From a candidate division WOR-3 bacterium (GTDB lineage Bacteria; Hydrothermota; Tepidihabitantia; Tepidihabitantales; Tepidihabitantaceae), in assembly GCA_039801245.1 (NCBI GenBank), contig JBDRUF010000002.1, forward strand, positions 37,329-69,653: 32,325 nt of DNA. The letters are read 5' to 3'. Positions 32,281 through 32,325 of this stretch are shown here, piece after piece; position 1 is the first letter of the stretch; each line of letters begins with the position of its first letter. The notes below the pieces were generated by a model. It saw nothing but the letters and a program-made list of their open reading frames with translations, ran no database searches and was not told the origin of the DNA. Position numbers and translations under genes: made by a program.

Positions 32281-32321
32281 TTGACAAACAATGTTCTTCA
32301 TTTATTTTAACCACAAGGAGG
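32281..32321 (+). promoter_or_regulatory. Promoter and ribosome binding site for a gene beyond the window
   Basis: TTGACA (32281-32286), 16 bp, TATTTT (32303-32308), then AAGGAGG (32315-32321) 4 nt before the window end. A start codon is expected just outside. The -10 box overlaps the probable leader, so the leader is short. Confidence 0.7.
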
Positions 32322-32325
32322 TCTT

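Overview
The window looks like chromosomal DNA of an uncultivated bacterium with mixed base composition. The closest fit is a candidate division WOR-3 / FCB-type lineage. The reasons are three secreted proteins with C-terminal tails like type IX secretion (T9SS) sorting domains, YVTN-type propellers, long beta-helix lipoproteins, sigma-54 control of envelope genes, and ordinary housekeeping genes (rny, uvrA, glyQ, clpB). The lineage is inferred; no rRNA is present. There is no CRISPR array, transposase or prophage.

Layout. 1-1668 (+): 3' part of rny (RNase Y) overlapping a YmdB-type phosphodiesterase. 1661-4498 (-): uvrA, convergent with it. 4807-7817 (-): operon ftcD, PHP phosphoesterase, DUF4159 protein. 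7936-9674 (+): a PP-loop thiouridylase-like enzyme and a 2H-phosphoesterase-like protein, each with its own promoter. 9678-15761 (+): a self-contained sigma-54 module. A secreted protein with three carboxypeptidase-regulatory-like domains sits behind a consensus -24/-12 promoter. A histidine kinase and an NtrC-type regulator follow, then a second -24/-12 promoter driving a periplasmic four-repeat helical protein and an outer-membrane barrel-like protein. 15889-18203 (+): a SAM methyltransferase overlapping a PDZ lipoprotein. 18210-21033 (-): tRNA-Asp, an exported protein that starts 4 nt after the tRNA, and a beta-helix lipoprotein. 21318-22743 (+): an HD-domain protein and glyQ with no glyS beside it. 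22886-25432 (-): clpB. 25845-30473 (+): three secreted paralogue-like proteins sharing a C-terminal sorting-type tail. 30591-32267 (+): a tryptophanase / tyrosine phenol-lyase family enzyme. The promoter and ribosome binding site of a further gene lie at the right edge.

How it works together. Housekeeping promoters are easy to read: TTGACA-like, mostly a 16-bp spacer, then a TATAAT-like box. Several genes (uvrA, 7936, 9123, 10794/10800, 15889) have the -10 box only about 3-10 nt before the start codon and no Shine-Dalgarno, so their mRNAs should be leaderless or nearly so. Other genes have normal AGGAGG leaders. The sigma-54 promoter at 13490 places the predicted +1 exactly on the ATG, and the tRNA-Asp/GTG arrangement gives a third possible route to a leaderless message.

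The most interesting items are the sigma-54 envelope module, the leaderless start patterns, a 12-bp inverted repeat whose loop is a G-quadruplex motif between glyQ and clpB, and a 126-bp identical C-terminal cassette shared by neighbouring secreted-protein genes.
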